A DNA stretch of 64,000 bases from Acinetobacter variabilis (GCF_000369625.1 NZ_KB850113.1:1753152-1817151), one strand, 5' to 3'; positions 18,602 through 28,208 are shown, numbered from the stretch's first letter. A program made the numbers and translations. Notes: generated by a model from the sequence alone, not told the origin.

Positions 18602-19261
18602 ATGTCAAGTTTGATTCAACCCGAAATTTTCTTTTCCGCTTTAGCTCCCGCTGAACAGCGCATCCAACAAGCACTCGAAGACATCCGCCAAGGCAGACCT
18701 GTTCTGGTGATGGATGACTTTGACCGCGAGAATGAAGCCGACCTCATCGTTGCTGCAGAGACTTTGACTGTAGAAACCATGGCACGCATGATTCGCGATG
18801 GTTCCGGTATTGTCTGCCTGTGCCTGACTGATGAACTGGCCAATCATCTAGAACTGCCGCCAATGGTACAGGATAACTCTAGCCAGTTTAAAACTGCATT
18901 TACTGTAACGATTGAAGCTGCAGAAGGTGTGACGACTGGTGTATCTGCCAAAGACCGTACCACCACAATTAAAGCAGCCATTAAAGACGGTGCTGTCGCC
19001 AGTGATCTGAATCGTCCAGGTCATGTCTTCCCTTTACGTGCCCGTGAAGGTGGTGTGCTGACCCGTCGTGGTCATACCGAAGGTACGATTGATCTTGCAC
19101 GTCTGGCGGGTTTAAAACCTGCCGGTGTTCTGTGTGAGCTGACCAACCCAGATGGCACGATGGCTTCTGGCATTCAGGTATTGTCTTATGCACAGACACA
19201 TCAGCTGACCGTGATCACCATTGATGAACTGGTGCATTACCGCCAGCAGCACAATGTCTAA
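18602..19261 (+). CDS. ribB: 3,4-dihydroxy-2-butanone-4-phosphate synthase
   Basis: RibB converts ribulose 5-phosphate to the four-carbon precursor of riboflavin. The 219-residue stand-alone form (no fused RibA) has [16 protein letters not shown] at about 40-55 (metal/substrate acidic loop). [23 protein letters not shown] carries the second metal and substrate residues. I use the ATG at 18602; a GTG four codons earlier is possible. It is placed under the FMN riboswitch and ends at a strong terminator. Confidence 0.95.
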   Translation: MSSLIQPEIFFSALAPAEQRIQQALEDIRQGRPVLVMDDFDRENEADLIVAAETLTVETMARMIRDGSGIVCLCLTDELANHLELPPMVQDNSSQFKTAFTVTIEAAEGVTTGVSAKDRTTTIKAAIKDGAVASDLNRPGHVFPLRAREGGVLTRRGHTEGTIDLARLAGLKPAGVLCELTNPDGTMASGIQVLSYAQTHQLTVITIDELVHYRQQHNV

Positions 19262-19272
19262 GGCGTAAAGAT

Positions 19273-19302
19273 AAAAAATCCCGGCTTAAACCGGGATTTT
19301 TA
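19273..19302. terminator. Bidirectional terminator between ribB and the LysE-family gene
   Basis: An AAAAATCCCGG / CCGGGATTTTTA stem with runs on both sides lies between converging genes. Confidence 0.85.
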
Positions 19303-19318
19303 TTTTATATAAATATTT

Positions 19319-19930
19319 TTAGATGAGTACAGATAATATTCCATAGACTGCGACTACCAATAAAATCAAACCGCACAAACCAAGCAAATAAGGATACAAC
19401 CTGGATTTAGCAAAGCGTTGAAAGCCTAAATAAACTAATGATAGGGTCAAAAAATCCAGAACAATCCAGCTGATCGTTAGAATTACTAAACTGGAATCTA
19501 AGTTTGGAGTAATGCCGATAAACTGCGGGAAAAATGCAGCAAAGAAAATAATATCTTTGGGATTGGAGATCCCCACCAGAAAACCGGTTCGAAATCCTCC
19601 CTGTACTGGTTGCAAACCTTGTGAACTGGTTGGACCCTGCTCTTGCCAGACTTCCCGGAAAATCTGGATTCCTAGCCAGGCAATATATAAACAGCCAAGT
19701 AGCTTGATGCCATTCAGCCAGTTTTCATTAATCACTAATAAGCCTTTTAAGCTAAAAATAGATAAGGTGATCAATACCAGAGAAGCAAAATTCGTCCCGA
19801 AAATGGTCTGTAAAGCATCTTTATAGCCACCTTTCAGTCCAGTACTGGCAACTAGTAGCATAACAGGCCCAGGTGTGGCAATCATGATGACGACGGCCAG
19901 ACAATAGAGAGCATATTCACTGATATTCAC
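19319..19930 (-). CDS. LysE/RhtB-family amino-acid exporter
   Basis: This 203-residue protein has about six transmembrane segments. The N-terminal family signature is TPGPVMLLVASTGLKGG at about 19-35, and a central VGISNPKDIIFFAAFFPQF motif is typical of RhtB-type exporters. These export amino acids such as threonine, homoserine or leucine; the substrate here is unknown. It stands alone with a 43-bp gap to the DUF1289 gene upstream, so cotranscription is possible. Confidence 0.85.
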   Translation of the reverse strand: MNISEYALYCLAVVIMIATPGPVMLLVASTGLKGGYKDALQTIFGTNFASLVLITLSIFSLKGLLVINENWLNGIKLLGCLYIAWLGIQIFREVWQEQGPTSSQGLQPVQGGFRTGFLVGISNPKDIIFFAAFFPQFIGITPNLDSSLVILTISWIVLDFLTLSLVYLGFQRFAKSRLYPYLLGLCGLILLVVAVYGILSVLI

Positions 19931-19973
19931 GCCATTTCCTCAGCTATCATGATTTTTTAATAAAAAAGAGGAC

Positions 19974-20462
19974 TTATTCGTCCTCTTCCTGCATCTGAAT
20001 CAGGTGCTGGCTCATCCCATCCGCCCGTAAAAAGGCCAGGTCATAACTGGCTTTGGCGAGTGCCAGTACCCGACGCTCGAATTCATCCCAAAGCGGACGT
20101 ACCTGTTTGTAATGAATGCCTAAACCGCTTTCATCAGTAAAATGACGGTTCTTTTCACAGAGTTTCAAGGCATGGTAAAGCTTACGGCCCTTAGTCGCAT
20201 CTTCACGCAGACGCACCCGTTTAGACAGGACAAATGTTTCCACTTTGGCCAGATTTGCCATCGGCAGCATCGGGACCAAAATCTGATCTAGCTGTGCATC
20301 CAGCCGCTGCCAGACCGCAGTATGTTGATCTGCGTTATAACTATTCCAGTGAATCACTTCATGATTAAAACGGCGGCAACCACGACAGACCGCATCACCA
20401 AATACGGTTGAGCAACGCCCTGCGCAAGGGGTCAAAGATGCAATACGACGATCCGAACTCAA
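19974..20462 (-). CDS. DUF1289-domain protein, TTG start
   Basis: This 162-residue protein carries a DUF1289 zinc-ribbon-like segment with four cysteines in TPCAGRCSTVFGDAVCRGCR at about residues 11-30. An uncharacterised alpha-helical region follows. DUF1289 is small and of unknown function. The start is a TTG at 20462 with GGAG eight bases upstream. That GGAG lies within the last codons of a 20-codon open frame (20466-20528), so translation may be coupled to it. Confidence 0.75.
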   Translation of the reverse strand: MSSDRRIASLTPCAGRCSTVFGDAVCRGCRRFNHEVIHWNSYNADQHTAVWQRLDAQLDQILVPMLPMANLAKVETFVLSKRVRLREDATKGRKLYHALKLCEKNRHFTDESGLGIHYKQVRPLWDEFERRVLALAKASYDLAFLRADGMSQHLIQMQEEDE

Positions 20463-20465
20463 AAC

Positions 20466-20528
20466 TTACTCCAACTGTGCTGCAACTTCCAGCATCTGCA
20501 TCATTGCATCAAAATCCTGGGTCGGCAT
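20466..20528 (-). CDS. Possible 20-aa leader peptide upstream of the DUF1289 gene
   Basis: The ATG at 20528 opens a 20-codon frame (MPTQDFDAMMQ..., ending QLE) that stops at 20466, four bases before the DUF1289 TTG start. A GGGAGAG lies about 11 bases upstream of the ATG. Its Met content and coupling position fit a translated leader, but it could also be chance. It is too short for codon-use statistics. Confidence 0.35.
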   Translation of the reverse strand: MPTQDFDAMMQMLEVAAQLE

Positions 20529-20650
20529 GACTATACACGCTCTCCCTATCGATTTGAAGTCCGTTAAAACCCGGCCTTTTACTCGCTTATTCATTCAAAT
20601 CACGTTAAAATATGCGCCTTTCAAATTATCATGCTACGTTGGAGTATTCC

Positions 20651-21583
20651 ATGAACGCTACTGTAGAACAGCTTGCACCTGTAGAACAGCAAGCGACGAC
20701 TGGTTGGGTTGTTGCCGCACTTTATCAATTCAAAGAAGTTCAAAACCCTGAAGGTCTGCAACAACGTCTTTTAGACTTGGTAAAAACCATCAACCTTTGC
20801 GGTACTCTAATTGTGGCAGGTGAAGGCATTAACGGTACCGTTGCGGGTAACCGTGAAGCCATCGACAAAGTACACCAGTTCCTGCTGGATGAAGGCTTCA
20901 ACGAAATGGAATATAAAGAGTCGCATAGCTCTGACAAACCATTCCGTAAAATGAAGATCAAGCTGAAAAAAGAGATTGTGACTTTAGGTGTGCCGGTTAA
21001 GCCACGTGATCTGGTTGGTCATTATCTTGATCCTAAAGAATGGAATGAGCTGATTGCACGTGATGATGTGATTCTGGTGGATACCCGTAATGATTACGAA
21101 TATAAAGCCGGTACCTTTAAAGGCGCAATCGATCCGAAAACTGAAACTTTCCGTGAATTCCCTGAATACGTGAAAAAGAATCTGGAACAGCACAAGGACA
21201 AGAAAATTGCCATGTTCTGTACCGGTGGTATTCGCTGTGAAAAATCAACTTCTTTATTGCTTCAGGAAGGCTTTAAAGAGGTGTATCACCTGAAAGGCGG
21301 TATTCTGAAATACTTGGAAGAAACTCCAGCTGAAGAAAGTCTGTGGGAAGGTGAATGTTTCGTATTTGATGGCCGTACTGCGGTTACACATGGTGTGGAA
21401 GAAGGTCAAAATACCAAATGTCATGCGTGTGGCTGGCCATTAACACCTGAAGAAGCAGCGCTGCCAAGTTATGAACACGGCGTATCTTGTGTGTACTGCA
21501 TCGATAAAACCACCGAGAAACAAAAAGAAGGTTTCCGTATGCGTCAATCGCAAATTCTGGCTGCAAAACGTAAACGTCTCTAA
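20651..21583 (+). CDS. trhO: tRNA uridine(34) hydroxylase TrhO (rhodanese family)
   Basis: TrhO (YceA) catalyses oxygen-dependent 5-hydroxylation of U34 in tRNAs, toward cmo5U/mo5U. From the ATG at 20651 it has 310 residues. An N-terminal ferredoxin-like domain (GTLIVAGEGINGTVAG) precedes a rhodanese domain with the catalytic Cys in MFCTGGIRCEKSTS at about 190. Zinc-like Cys pairs CHACGWPL and CVYC lie in the C-terminus. A GGAG ribosome-binding site precedes this ATG; the upstream in-frame extension has none. Confidence 0.92.
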   Translation: MNATVEQLAPVEQQATTGWVVAALYQFKEVQNPEGLQQRLLDLVKTINLCGTLIVAGEGINGTVAGNREAIDKVHQFLLDEGFNEMEYKESHSSDKPFRKMKIKLKKEIVTLGVPVKPRDLVGHYLDPKEWNELIARDDVILVDTRNDYEYKAGTFKGAIDPKTETFREFPEYVKKNLEQHKDKKIAMFCTGGIRCEKSTSLLLQEGFKEVYHLKGGILKYLEETPAEESLWEGECFVFDGRTAVTHGVEEGQNTKCHACGWPLTPEEAALPSYEHGVSCVYCIDKTTEKQKEGFRMRQSQILAAKRKRL

Positions 21584-21609
21584 CTCCAGTTTTGTAACCA
21601 AAAATATCT

Positions 21610-21635
21610 AAGCCCTCTTCGGAGGGCTTTTTATT
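21610..21635 (+). terminator. Terminator after trhO
   Basis: An AAGCCCTC/GAGGGCTT stem with TTTATT tail lies 26 bp past the stop. Confidence 0.8.
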
Positions 21636-21788
21636 TACATAAGCTTTACATCTGCAATAAAAAACTTACCAATCCCTTACCAAGAACAGCATATTTTTAC
21701 AGCCAAGCTTGATAGTCTTATATCACATTACTTTGTTACCATAAGTCCTTCATTATTAATTAATTTTTTAAATGAAAAGGAAAACAAA

Positions 21789-22067
21789 ATGGCCAATTTA
21801 CTTGCTCGGGATCCAGATAATATTGTTAGATTCCAACCTAAAGAAAATACAAAACTGGAACGTATTACCCAAATGACAGATGAGCTGGAAGCAGAATCAC
21901 ATCTGTTTATTGTGATCTTGGGAACTATCATTGGTGCCATTCTTGCCCTGTTTATCGGCTACCATATTGAGGCTACAGTAGCACATTATTTACTGCTCAG
22001 CGCTCTGCCAGTTTGCCTGGCTTACAGCTTACGTAAAGTTTACATTTATACCTTAACACATAGTTAA
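21789..22067 (+). CDS. Small membrane protein, hypothetical
   Basis: This 92-residue protein has a charged N-terminal half (residues 1-37, likely cytoplasmic) and two transmembrane segments at about 38-57 and 62-82. I do not recognise the family. An AAAAGGAAAACAAA ribosome-binding stretch supports the ATG start. It is monocistronic between trhO and the DedA gene. The two-helix hairpin and Lys/Glu-rich head are compatible with a small regulatory membrane protein, but no function is shown. Confidence 0.7.
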   Translation: MANLLARDPDNIVRFQPKENTKLERITQMTDELEAESHLFIVILGTIIGAILALFIGYHIEATVAHYLLLSALPVCLAYSLRKVYIYTLTHS

Positions 22068-22155
22068 TCCGCACTTGGCCATTTATATAACTTAACTTTA
22101 CCCTCTTAAAAATACTGCTTAGGATACAAGCAGTATTCTTTATTTTGCCAATTTT

Positions 22156-22773
22156 ATGAATCTGACTGAATGGATTATTTCTGTCATGGAACAGCTGGGC
22201 TACTGGGGCATTGCCCTGCTCATGTTTCTTGACAATGTCTTTCCCCCGATCCCCTCTGAAATTATTATGCCTTCTGCCGGCTATTCCGCTTCTCAGGGAG
22301 ATTTACTGCTGGTTGGAGTCATTATTGCAGGCAGTATCGGTTCGTTATTGGCAGCGGCATTGCTCTATTGGATTGGCTACAAATTTAACCACGACAGTAT
22401 TTTCAGATTCATAGACCGATATGGAAAATTCTTGTTTATCAAATCTGAAGACGTGAAAAAATCTCTGGAATGGTTCGAGCAGTATGGACACCGGATTGTA
22501 TTCTTTGGCCGGATGGTTCCGGCAGTACGTTCCCTCATCAGTATCCCGGCCGGCATGAGCCATATGCCTTTCTGGAAATTCATGTTCTATAGTGGACTAG
22601 GTACTGTTATCTGGACCACGTTCCTGGCCTGTGTCGGTTTTTATTTTGGTGAAAATCAGGAATTGATGCACAAAATCTTCAGTCAGGTCAGTTATGTGAT
22701 TATTGCGATTGTCGTGATCATCGTGGGATGGGTTTTATACCGTAGACATCAACGTAAAAATCGCCCATCCTGA
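22156..22773 (+). CDS. DedA-family membrane protein
   Basis: This 205-residue protein has about five hydrophobic segments. The DedA (SNARE-associated) signature appears as DNVFPPIPSEIIMPSAGY at about 26-43, plus the family motif FFGRMVPAVRSLISIPAGM at about 116-134. DedA proteins act in undecaprenyl-phosphate or phospholipid recycling, proton-motive-force homeostasis and drug tolerance. The acidic and Arg residues essential in E. coli YqjA-type members are conserved in those motifs. The next gene follows after 29 bp with a GGAGG ribosome-binding site. Confidence 0.88.
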   Translation: MNLTEWIISVMEQLGYWGIALLMFLDNVFPPIPSEIIMPSAGYSASQGDLLLVGVIIAGSIGSLLAAALLYWIGYKFNHDSIFRFIDRYGKFLFIKSEDVKKSLEWFEQYGHRIVFFGRMVPAVRSLISIPAGMSHMPFWKFMFYSGLGTVIWTTFLACVGFYFGENQELMHKIFSQVSYVIIAIVVIIVGWVLYRRHQRKNRPS

Positions 22774-22802
22774 AGAGACCCCAGCATAAGGAGGCTAAAA
22801 CG

Positions 22803-23231
22803 ATGTCGCATTATCTTAAATATTTTGCCACCGTTTATCTGACTATGGTCTTAATAGTCGGCATACTCATCTATGTGTTCAATCTGGGCGCCATTCTGCT
22901 GATTCCTGCCCTGATTGCCTCCGCCTTTCTCAGCGCCCGATACTTTGTGAAAAAAGAACTCCGACTACCCACCCAGGAAGAGAAAAGCAGACTGGTCTGG
23001 GGTTCCACGATTATTGCCATGACCTTTGGATTTATCTTTTTGTTTATAGTGATCTGGTTGCATCCACAGACGGAGGAAATCTATAGAAGGATGGCTTATA
23101 CAGGACGCGGGCCAAATTCGTTTCTGGTGGCTGTAAGTATTTCCTTACATGCCTTGCTGTTCCATATCGCCTATAATGGCTATGCGCGTTATAGTTTGAG
23201 CAAGCGTACGGGTGCCGATCATAAACCTTAG
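22803..23231 (+). CDS. ABZJ_00895-like small membrane protein
   Basis: This 142-residue protein has four predicted transmembrane segments and a charged loop (FVKKELRLPTQEEKSRLVWG). The layout matches a lineage-specific Acinetobacter family I know as ABZJ_00895; that is recognition from memory. Function is unknown. It probably shares a transcript with the DedA gene. Its stop lies within the left arm of a GACTAG...CTAGTC inverted repeat, followed by a strong terminator. Confidence 0.65.
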   Translation: MSHYLKYFATVYLTMVLIVGILIYVFNLGAILLIPALIASAFLSARYFVKKELRLPTQEEKSRLVWGSTIIAMTFGFIFLFIVIWLHPQTEEIYRRMAYTGRGPNSFLVAVSISLHALLFHIAYNGYARYSLSKRTGADHKP

Positions 23232-23276
23232 ACTAGGTAATTAACTAGTCCAAACGTTGTACAAAACACCTGAGCT

Positions 23277-23303
23277 AAAAAAAGCACCTGACGGTGCTTT
23301 TTC
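23277..23303. terminator. Bidirectional terminator between the small membrane protein and UPF0149 genes
   Basis: An AAAAAAAGCACC / GGTGCTTTTTC stem lies between converging genes. Confidence 0.85.
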
Positions 23304-23318
23304 ATGGCGGGGCATGAC

Positions 23319-23843
23319 TTATTCTGGTGTGTGGTACATCAGATATAATTCATTCAAGTTTTCTGGAATCTCTTCTGCAAGCTCATCCATTAACTGACCA
23401 TTGCGACGGAAAGACTCCATTTGCGGATCTTCTTCATCAATGCCACTGAATACCATAATTGGCAGCGTTAAATCGACCAACTGTTCTTCAAATTCTTCTG
23501 TAAACCAGGCTTCTTCGTTCAGGAACATGGCATCTACAAAGCCCACACTCCAGTCACCTAGACTTGATTCGGTATCTGCTTCTTCAATTTCAAATGGGAA
23601 AGTGATCCCTTCTTCATTGGCCAAGCTTTGACGGATTGACTCTAACCATGCTTTAACCTGATTGATGATTTCTGCAGGCACTTTTTTCTGGTTGCCTTCA
23701 AAAAGTTCATCCATCCATTTGTCAAATTGCGGGCCTACTGCGATAGCACATAAGAAACCATGAGTTGCCGCAAAATCCAGACCATACTCATTTTGGTCGC
23801 CATCCAGATATTCACTCAACAGGTCTAAATCTAAAGCACTCAT
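23319..23843 (-). CDS. UPF0149/YgfB-YecA family protein
   Basis: This is a 174-residue, strongly acidic, helical protein with LDGDQNEYGLDFAATHGFLCAIAVGP near the N-terminus, the hallmark of UPF0149 proteins. The zinc-binding SEC-C tail found in YecA itself is absent, so this is closer to YgfB. YgfB-type proteins have been linked to antibiotic tolerance in Pseudomonas, but the biochemical role is unclear. It is followed closely by no other gene on the same strand. Confidence 0.8.
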   Translation of the reverse strand: MSALDLDLLSEYLDGDQNEYGLDFAATHGFLCAIAVGPQFDKWMDELFEGNQKKVPAEIINQVKAWLESIRQSLANEEGITFPFEIEEADTESSLGDWSVGFVDAMFLNEEAWFTEEFEEQLVDLTLPIMVFSGIDEEDPQMESFRRNGQLMDELAEEIPENLNELYLMYHTPE

Positions 23844-23914
23844 TTAACATCCAAACTTAGAAAACCGAAAGGATTAGCATAGCATTTATTCAGGCTATGC
23901 TAAATCTGAATTCG

Positions 23915-24121
23915 TTAATCTTCGTCGTCAAAGTCGTCATCATCGTCGAAGTCATAATCAAAATCTTTGAGTTCGCGTTCCAGACGGCGTTGCGAGAGCA
24001 GATCATCAATCAGACGACGTTTTTCCAACGACTCTTTCGCACTTAGCTTACTCGATGCCTCATCGAAATTAACATCATCATCACCGTAGCTATCATCTAG
24101 TTCAAAATCTGTCGAAGACAC
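23915..24121 (-). CDS. Small acidic protein, PA3496-like
   Basis: This 68-residue, highly charged protein has a basic central segment (EKRRLIDDLLSQRRLERELK) followed by an Asp-rich tail (DFDYDFDDDDDFDDED). The arrangement matches the PA3496 family, named as a putative envelope-integrity protein; the assignment is from pattern memory. A GTG start with AGGTAG upstream is used. It lies 71 bp upstream of the UPF0149 gene on the same strand, so the two may be cotranscribed. Confidence 0.6.
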   Translation of the reverse strand: MSSTDFELDDSYGDDDVNFDEASSKLSAKESLEKRRLIDDLLSQRRLERELKDFDYDFDDDDDFDDED

Positions 24122-24494
24122 TAAAACTACCTCGTAGTGAAAAATGTAAATGGGTCTAGGCGCTATTTATCTTGCCTTTAAAAACTTGTCAAGTTTTATT
24201 TATATATTTTGTATGTTTATACTAGTTAGCTCTTGTTTTTCTACAGCATAATTGTGTATTTATTAGCTGGTTAGATTGTGAACGCTTTTTATCCCATGGA
24301 TGAGAGACGTTTCTAAAATTAGATTGGGAAATACACTTGAAAAGATAAACTTAGACCCAATATCGATATTCAATTGTTATTCAAACATATTTATAAAATC
24401 ATGCTTGACTGATCAATTCCAAAACTATTTCAGGTGAATTGTGCTATCATGCACGGTTTTTCACTGCCACAGATTCAACGAAGAGTAAGCAAAG
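24122..24494. other. 373-bp upstream region of rpoD
   Basis: This is a very AT-rich divergent gap between the small acidic gene and rpoD. No open frame of note is visible. An extended -10 (TGC-TATCAT, ending at 24450) lies 45 bp before the rpoD start. A TTGACT at about 24404 is too far from it to act as its -35. The rest is unexplained. Confidence 0.6.
24441..24450 (+). promoter_or_regulatory. Candidate extended -10 promoter of rpoD
   Basis: TGTGCTATCAT contains a TGn extended -10 followed by TATCAT. An AAACTA hexamer 17 bp upstream is a weak -35, consistent with an extended -10 promoter. Confidence 0.5.
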
Positions 24495-26381
24495 ATGAGC
24501 GATATGACTTCCCCTACTTCTCAAGTAGCGGCTCTGATTAGCCGAGGCAAAGAACAAGGTTACTTAACCTTCGCTGAGGTTAACGATCATCTCCCGGACT
24601 CCATCACAGAAAGCGAACAGATTGAAGACATCATTCAAATGCTGAATGATGTGGGTATTCCTGTCCATGATCGTGCGCCTGAATCTGATGATGCAATGTT
24701 CGAGGATACTGCAGAAGCTGCTGATGAAGTTGCAGAAGAAGAAGCTGCGGCTGTACTTGCATCTGTAGAAAACGAACCAGGTCGTACGACTGACCCTGTA
24801 CGTATGTACATGCGTGAAATGGGTACCGTTGAACTTTTAACGCGTGAAGGCGAAATTAGCATTGCAAAACGCATTGAAGAAGGTATCCGAGACGTTCTTC
24901 ACTCTATTGCTTACTGGCCGAATGCTGTAGAAGTTGTACTACAAGAATACAAAGATTATGAAGCTGGCGAACGTCGCCTTGCTGACATTCTGTCAGGTTA
25001 TTTAGACCCTGAATCAGATGAAGAAATTCCAGAAGTCCTGGAAGAAGTCGCTGAAATCGAAGAAGACGAAGAAGCAACGACCAAGTCAACCAAAGATGTA
25101 AAACTGGATGATGACGAGGAAGATGAAGAGTCTGATAGCGATGACGATTCTGAAGGTGACTCAGGCCCAGATCCAGAAATTGCCAAAGTTCGTTTTGCCG
25201 AACTTTCAGATGCCTGGAAAAATACCAAAGCGATACTGGAAAAACACGGCCGTAACAGCAAAGAAGCAGAAGAAGCACTTCAAGCGCTTGCAACTGTGTT
25301 CATGATGTTCAAGTTCACCCCGCGTTTGTTCGATATCATTTCTGAAATGATTCGTGGTACACATGACCAGATCCGTGGTGCAGAACGTGAAGTGATGCGT
25401 TATGCCGTCCGTCGTGGCCGTATGGACCGTACCCAGTTCCGTACTACTTTCCCGGGTCAGGAATCGAATCCAGCTTGGTTAGATGAGCAAATTGCGAAAG
25501 CGACTGCTGATCAGAAAGCTTATCTGGAAAAAGTACGTCCTGACGTATTGGCCTTCCAGCAAAAAATCGCAGATATCGAAAAAGACCTTGATCTTAAAGT
25601 TCGTGACATCAAAGACATTGCCAAACGTATGGCAGTCGGTGAAGCGAAAGCACGTCGTGCCAAGAAAGAAATGGTTGAAGCAAACTTGCGTCTGGTAATT
25701 TCGATTGCGAAGAAATATACCAACCGTGGCTTGCAGTTCCTGGATCTGATTCAGGAAGGTAACATCGGTCTGATGAAAGCGGTAGACAAGTTTGAATACC
25801 GTCGTGGTTACAAGTTCTCGACTTATGCCACTTGGTGGATTCGTCAGGCGATTACCCGTTCAATCGCGGATCAGGCACGTACCATTCGTATTCCAGTGCA
25901 CATGATTGAAACGATTAACAAGATCAACCGTGTATCTCGTCAATTGCTTCAGGAAATGGGCCGTGAACCGACACCGGAAGAACTGGGCGAACGTCTGGAA
26001 ATGGACGAAGTGAAGGTTCGTAAAGTACTGAAAATCGCTAAAGAACCGATTTCGATGGAAACACCAATCGGTGATGATGAAGATTCGCATTTGGGTGACT
26101 TCATTGAAGACAGTAACATCACCTCTCCTGTTGATGCTGCTACTTCAGAAGGCCTGAAAGAAGCGACTCGCGAGGTACTGGAAAACCTGACTGAACGTGA
26201 AGCGAAAGTCCTGAAAATGCGTTTCGGTATCGACATGCCAACGGATCATACTTTGGAAGAAGTCGGTAAACAGTTCGATGTAACCCGCGAACGTATCCGT
26301 CAGATCGAAGCGAAAGCTCTACGTAAGTTACGTCACCCTTCCCGTTCTGAACATCTGCGTTCATTCCTGGAAAATGACTAA
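24495..26381 (+). CDS. rpoD: RNA polymerase primary sigma factor RpoD (sigma-70)
   Basis: This is the housekeeping sigma factor. The 628 residues show region 1.1 at the N-terminus and region 1.2 ([16 protein letters not shown]). A non-conserved region follows with a very acidic stretch at about residues 178-225. Region 2 is [20 protein letters not shown], with the -10 recognition helix. Region 4 ends in [22 protein letters not shown], the -35 recognition helix-turn-helix. It is not adjacent to dnaG. Confidence 0.97.
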   Translation: MSDMTSPTSQVAALISRGKEQGYLTFAEVNDHLPDSITESEQIEDIIQMLNDVGIPVHDRAPESDDAMFEDTAEAADEVAEEEAAAVLASVENEPGRTTDPVRMYMREMGTVELLTREGEISIAKRIEEGIRDVLHSIAYWPNAVEVVLQEYKDYEAGERRLADILSGYLDPESDEEIPEVLEEVAEIEEDEEATTKSTKDVKLDDDEEDEESDSDDDSEGDSGPDPEIAKVRFAELSDAWKNTKAILEKHGRNSKEAEEALQALATVFMMFKFTPRLFDIISEMIRGTHDQIRGAEREVMRYAVRRGRMDRTQFRTTFPGQESNPAWLDEQIAKATADQKAYLEKVRPDVLAFQQKIADIEKDLDLKVRDIKDIAKRMAVGEAKARRAKKEMVEANLRLVISIAKKYTNRGLQFLDLIQEGNIGLMKAVDKFEYRRGYKFSTYATWWIRQAITRSIADQARTIRIPVHMIETINKINRVSRQLLQEMGREPTPEELGERLEMDEVKVRKVLKIAKEPISMETPIGDDEDSHLGDFIEDSNITSPVDAATSEGLKEATREVLENLTEREAKVLKMRFGIDMPTDHTLEEVGKQFDVTRERIRQIEAKALRKLRHPSRSEHLRSFLEND

Positions 26382-26395
26382 GATTTAATACAATT

Positions 26396-26475
26396 TTGGA
26401 GACTTGAAATTTTATCTCTCGTCTCCATTTTGTATTGCAACACACCCAAACGCCTGCGCTACGCAGGCGTTTCGA
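26396..26475 (+). terminator. Two tandem hairpins after rpoD
   Basis: GGAGAC...GTCTCC with an ATTTTGTAT tail is followed by a 10-bp stem, AACGCCTGCG/CGCAGGCGTT. The first could terminate; the second lacks a T-run. Confidence 0.5.
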
Positions 26476-26488
26476 ATAGGGGGACTAC

Positions 26489-26776
26489 ATGTTAGACCGT
26501 ACACCATCTCGTGAACTCCGCGAAGATCTTTGGGTTTTTCCAATGGATTACCCAATCAAACTCATTGGCCTTGCAGGTGAAGAACTGCTGAATGCAGTTG
26601 TTGAGATTTTTACCAAACATTTCCCTGACTTTGATGGCGATAGCGTAAGCATCACTCCATCTCGTACTGGTAAATATCATTCGATCACTGCTCAGCTACG
26701 TTTCCTGGAACTGGGACAAGTTCATGCCGTATATGCTGATCTTGCAGCTTGCCCACTGATCAAGACTGCACTTTAA
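26489..26776 (+). CDS. ybeD: YbeD/DUF493-family protein
   Basis: This 95-residue protein has the DUF493 ferredoxin-like fold pattern: FPMDYPIKLIGLAGEELLNAV at the N-terminus, TPSRTGKYHSITAQLRF in the middle, and a C-terminal helix. The function of the YbeD family is uncertain. In Enterobacteria it lies next to lipB, as it does here. The family is thought to be regulatory because of structural similarity to ACT-like domains. A GGGGGA ribosome-binding site precedes the ATG. Confidence 0.85.
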   Translation: MLDRTPSRELREDLWVFPMDYPIKLIGLAGEELLNAVVEIFTKHFPDFDGDSVSITPSRTGKYHSITAQLRFLELGQVHAVYADLAACPLIKTAL

Positions 26777-26804
26777 GATTATTCTGCTCCAACCTTGGCA
26801 AATT

Positions 26805-26833
26805 AAAAGACACGCTTTCGGGCGTGTTTTTTA
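26805..26833 (+). terminator. Terminator between ybeD and lipB
   Basis: A GACACGC/GCGTGTT stem with a TTTTTTAT tail. It implies that lipB has its own promoter. Confidence 0.8.
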
Positions 26834-26939
26834 TATGTGTGACTAGCTTACCAACAATTACTACGAATCCCTCCCCTATCCATTGCTGAAATCATTATAA
26901 TTATTTGCAGTATGATTTAATTTTCTAAGGACGCACACT

Positions 26940-27599
26940 GTGACAGCTGCGGTTCAAAAACCCTCCCTGATTATCCGTCAATATAATAACCTGACTCCCT
27001 ATGAAGACCGTTTTCTGGAAATGAAAAGCTTCACGGAAAACCGTGATGAAAATACGCCTGATGAGTTATGGATTTTGCAGCACCATGATGTATTGACCCA
27101 AGGTCAGGCAGGCAAACCGGAACATATCCTGATTCCAACTGATATTCCTGTCATTCAAACCGACCGTGGTGGTCAAGTCACTTGGCATGGTCCTGGTCAG
27201 CTCGTCGCATACTTTATGTTTGACCTGAATCGTCTGGGTTGGAATGTCCGTACATTGGTGTCGTATGCTGAAAACCTGATGATCCAGCTCCTAAAAAATC
27301 ATGGCATTGAAGCCTATGCCAAACCCGATGCTCCGGGCGTCTATGTGAATGAGCGTAAAATTGGTTCTCTCGGCTTCAAGATTCGTAAAGGCCGTAGCTA
27401 TCATGGCCTGTCTTTAAATATTGATTGCGACCTGACTGGTTTCCATACCATTAACCCTTGCGGCTATGCAGGTCTGGAAATGGTGCGAATTAATGACCTC
27501 GTCAGCAATCCACCAAAGTTTAATGACTTGTGTGTTGAAATTATTGAAACTTTAAGCAGCAGCGGTTACTTTAATCAGGTGAACGTTGAGCAAAGATAA
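26940..27599 (+). CDS. lipB: Octanoyltransferase LipB
   Basis: LipB transfers octanoyl from ACP to lipoyl domains. The 219 residues start at a GTG and contain [16 protein letters not shown] at about 77-92. [21 protein letters not shown] carries the conserved Lys, and NPCGYAG has the catalytic Cys. The length is standard. It follows ybeD but a terminator lies between them. LipA is not in this window. Confidence 0.95.
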   Translation: MTAAVQKPSLIIRQYNNLTPYEDRFLEMKSFTENRDENTPDELWILQHHDVLTQGQAGKPEHILIPTDIPVIQTDRGGQVTWHGPGQLVAYFMFDLNRLGWNVRTLVSYAENLMIQLLKNHGIEAYAKPDAPGVYVNERKIGSLGFKIRKGRSYHGLSLNIDCDLTGFHTINPCGYAGLEMVRINDLVSNPPKFNDLCVEIIETLSSSGYFNQVNVEQR

Positions 27600-27673
27600 A
27601 GCCTTTGCATTTTAACAATAAATAAATTAGAGTAATTACTCTAAACAAATAATATCAAGATAGGGATCATCAC

Positions 27674-28207
27674 GTGATTGCGACAAAATCCGTAAAACCC
27701 GCTTTGCAGCTTGCCTATGTCAAACTGATGATGGATATCATTGGCCGTGGCCTGGTCATGGCAAGTCAGGTAGACCCAGAAATCAAACAGGAAGTTGCCC
27801 AGTTTCCCGCCAATTTCAGGCTCTCAATGAATGTTTTTCCGCATGGCCCGGCCTTCGTTGCTCGGGTCACAGAACAACATCAGCTGGAACTGGTCAAAGA
27901 CAGCAGCATCAAGCCAGACCTGACCATTACCTTTAAGCATCTGCATCATGCCTTTCTGGTGTTTTCCTTTCAGGAAAGCACGTCTCAGGCCTTTGCCAAT
28001 GACCGCATGATTGCCGATGGTGATATTTCCTATGCGATCCGTCTGGTACGTTGCCTGAATAAAATGGAAGCGCTGATCTTGCCAAAAATGGTGGCGCAAC
28101 TGGCAGTAAAAGAATACCCGAATAATCTGGGACTCAAAGATAAAATCATGGAAGCGAGCAGCATCTACTTAAAAGTCGCTCAATCTTATTTGAAACGGAG
28201 TGTATAA
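27674..28207 (+). CDS. SCP2-like protein coupled to an iron alcohol dehydrogenase
   Basis: This 177-residue protein has no signal peptide. The middle third (LSMNVFPHGPAFVARV ... PDLTITFKHLHHAFLVFSFQ) resembles an SCP2 sterol-transfer fold, a lipid/hydrophobic-ligand pocket; this is a fold impression and unproven. The GTG start has a TAGGGA ribosome-binding site. Its stop lies one base before the dehydrogenase ATG, so the two are almost certainly translated together. A role binding a hydrophobic alcohol or aldehyde for the dehydrogenase is a reasonable inference only. Confidence 0.6.
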   Translation: MIATKSVKPALQLAYVKLMMDIIGRGLVMASQVDPEIKQEVAQFPANFRLSMNVFPHGPAFVARVTEQHQLELVKDSSIKPDLTITFKHLHHAFLVFSFQESTSQAFANDRMIADGDISYAIRLVRCLNKMEALILPKMVAQLAVKEYPNNLGLKDKIMEASSIYLKVAQSYLKRSV

Positions 28208-28208
28208 C

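Noticed and set aside
24904..25293. Antisense frames of 87-129 codons within rpoD
   Set aside because: They are Ser/Leu-rich shadows of the acidic GAA/GAT-rich region of rpoD.
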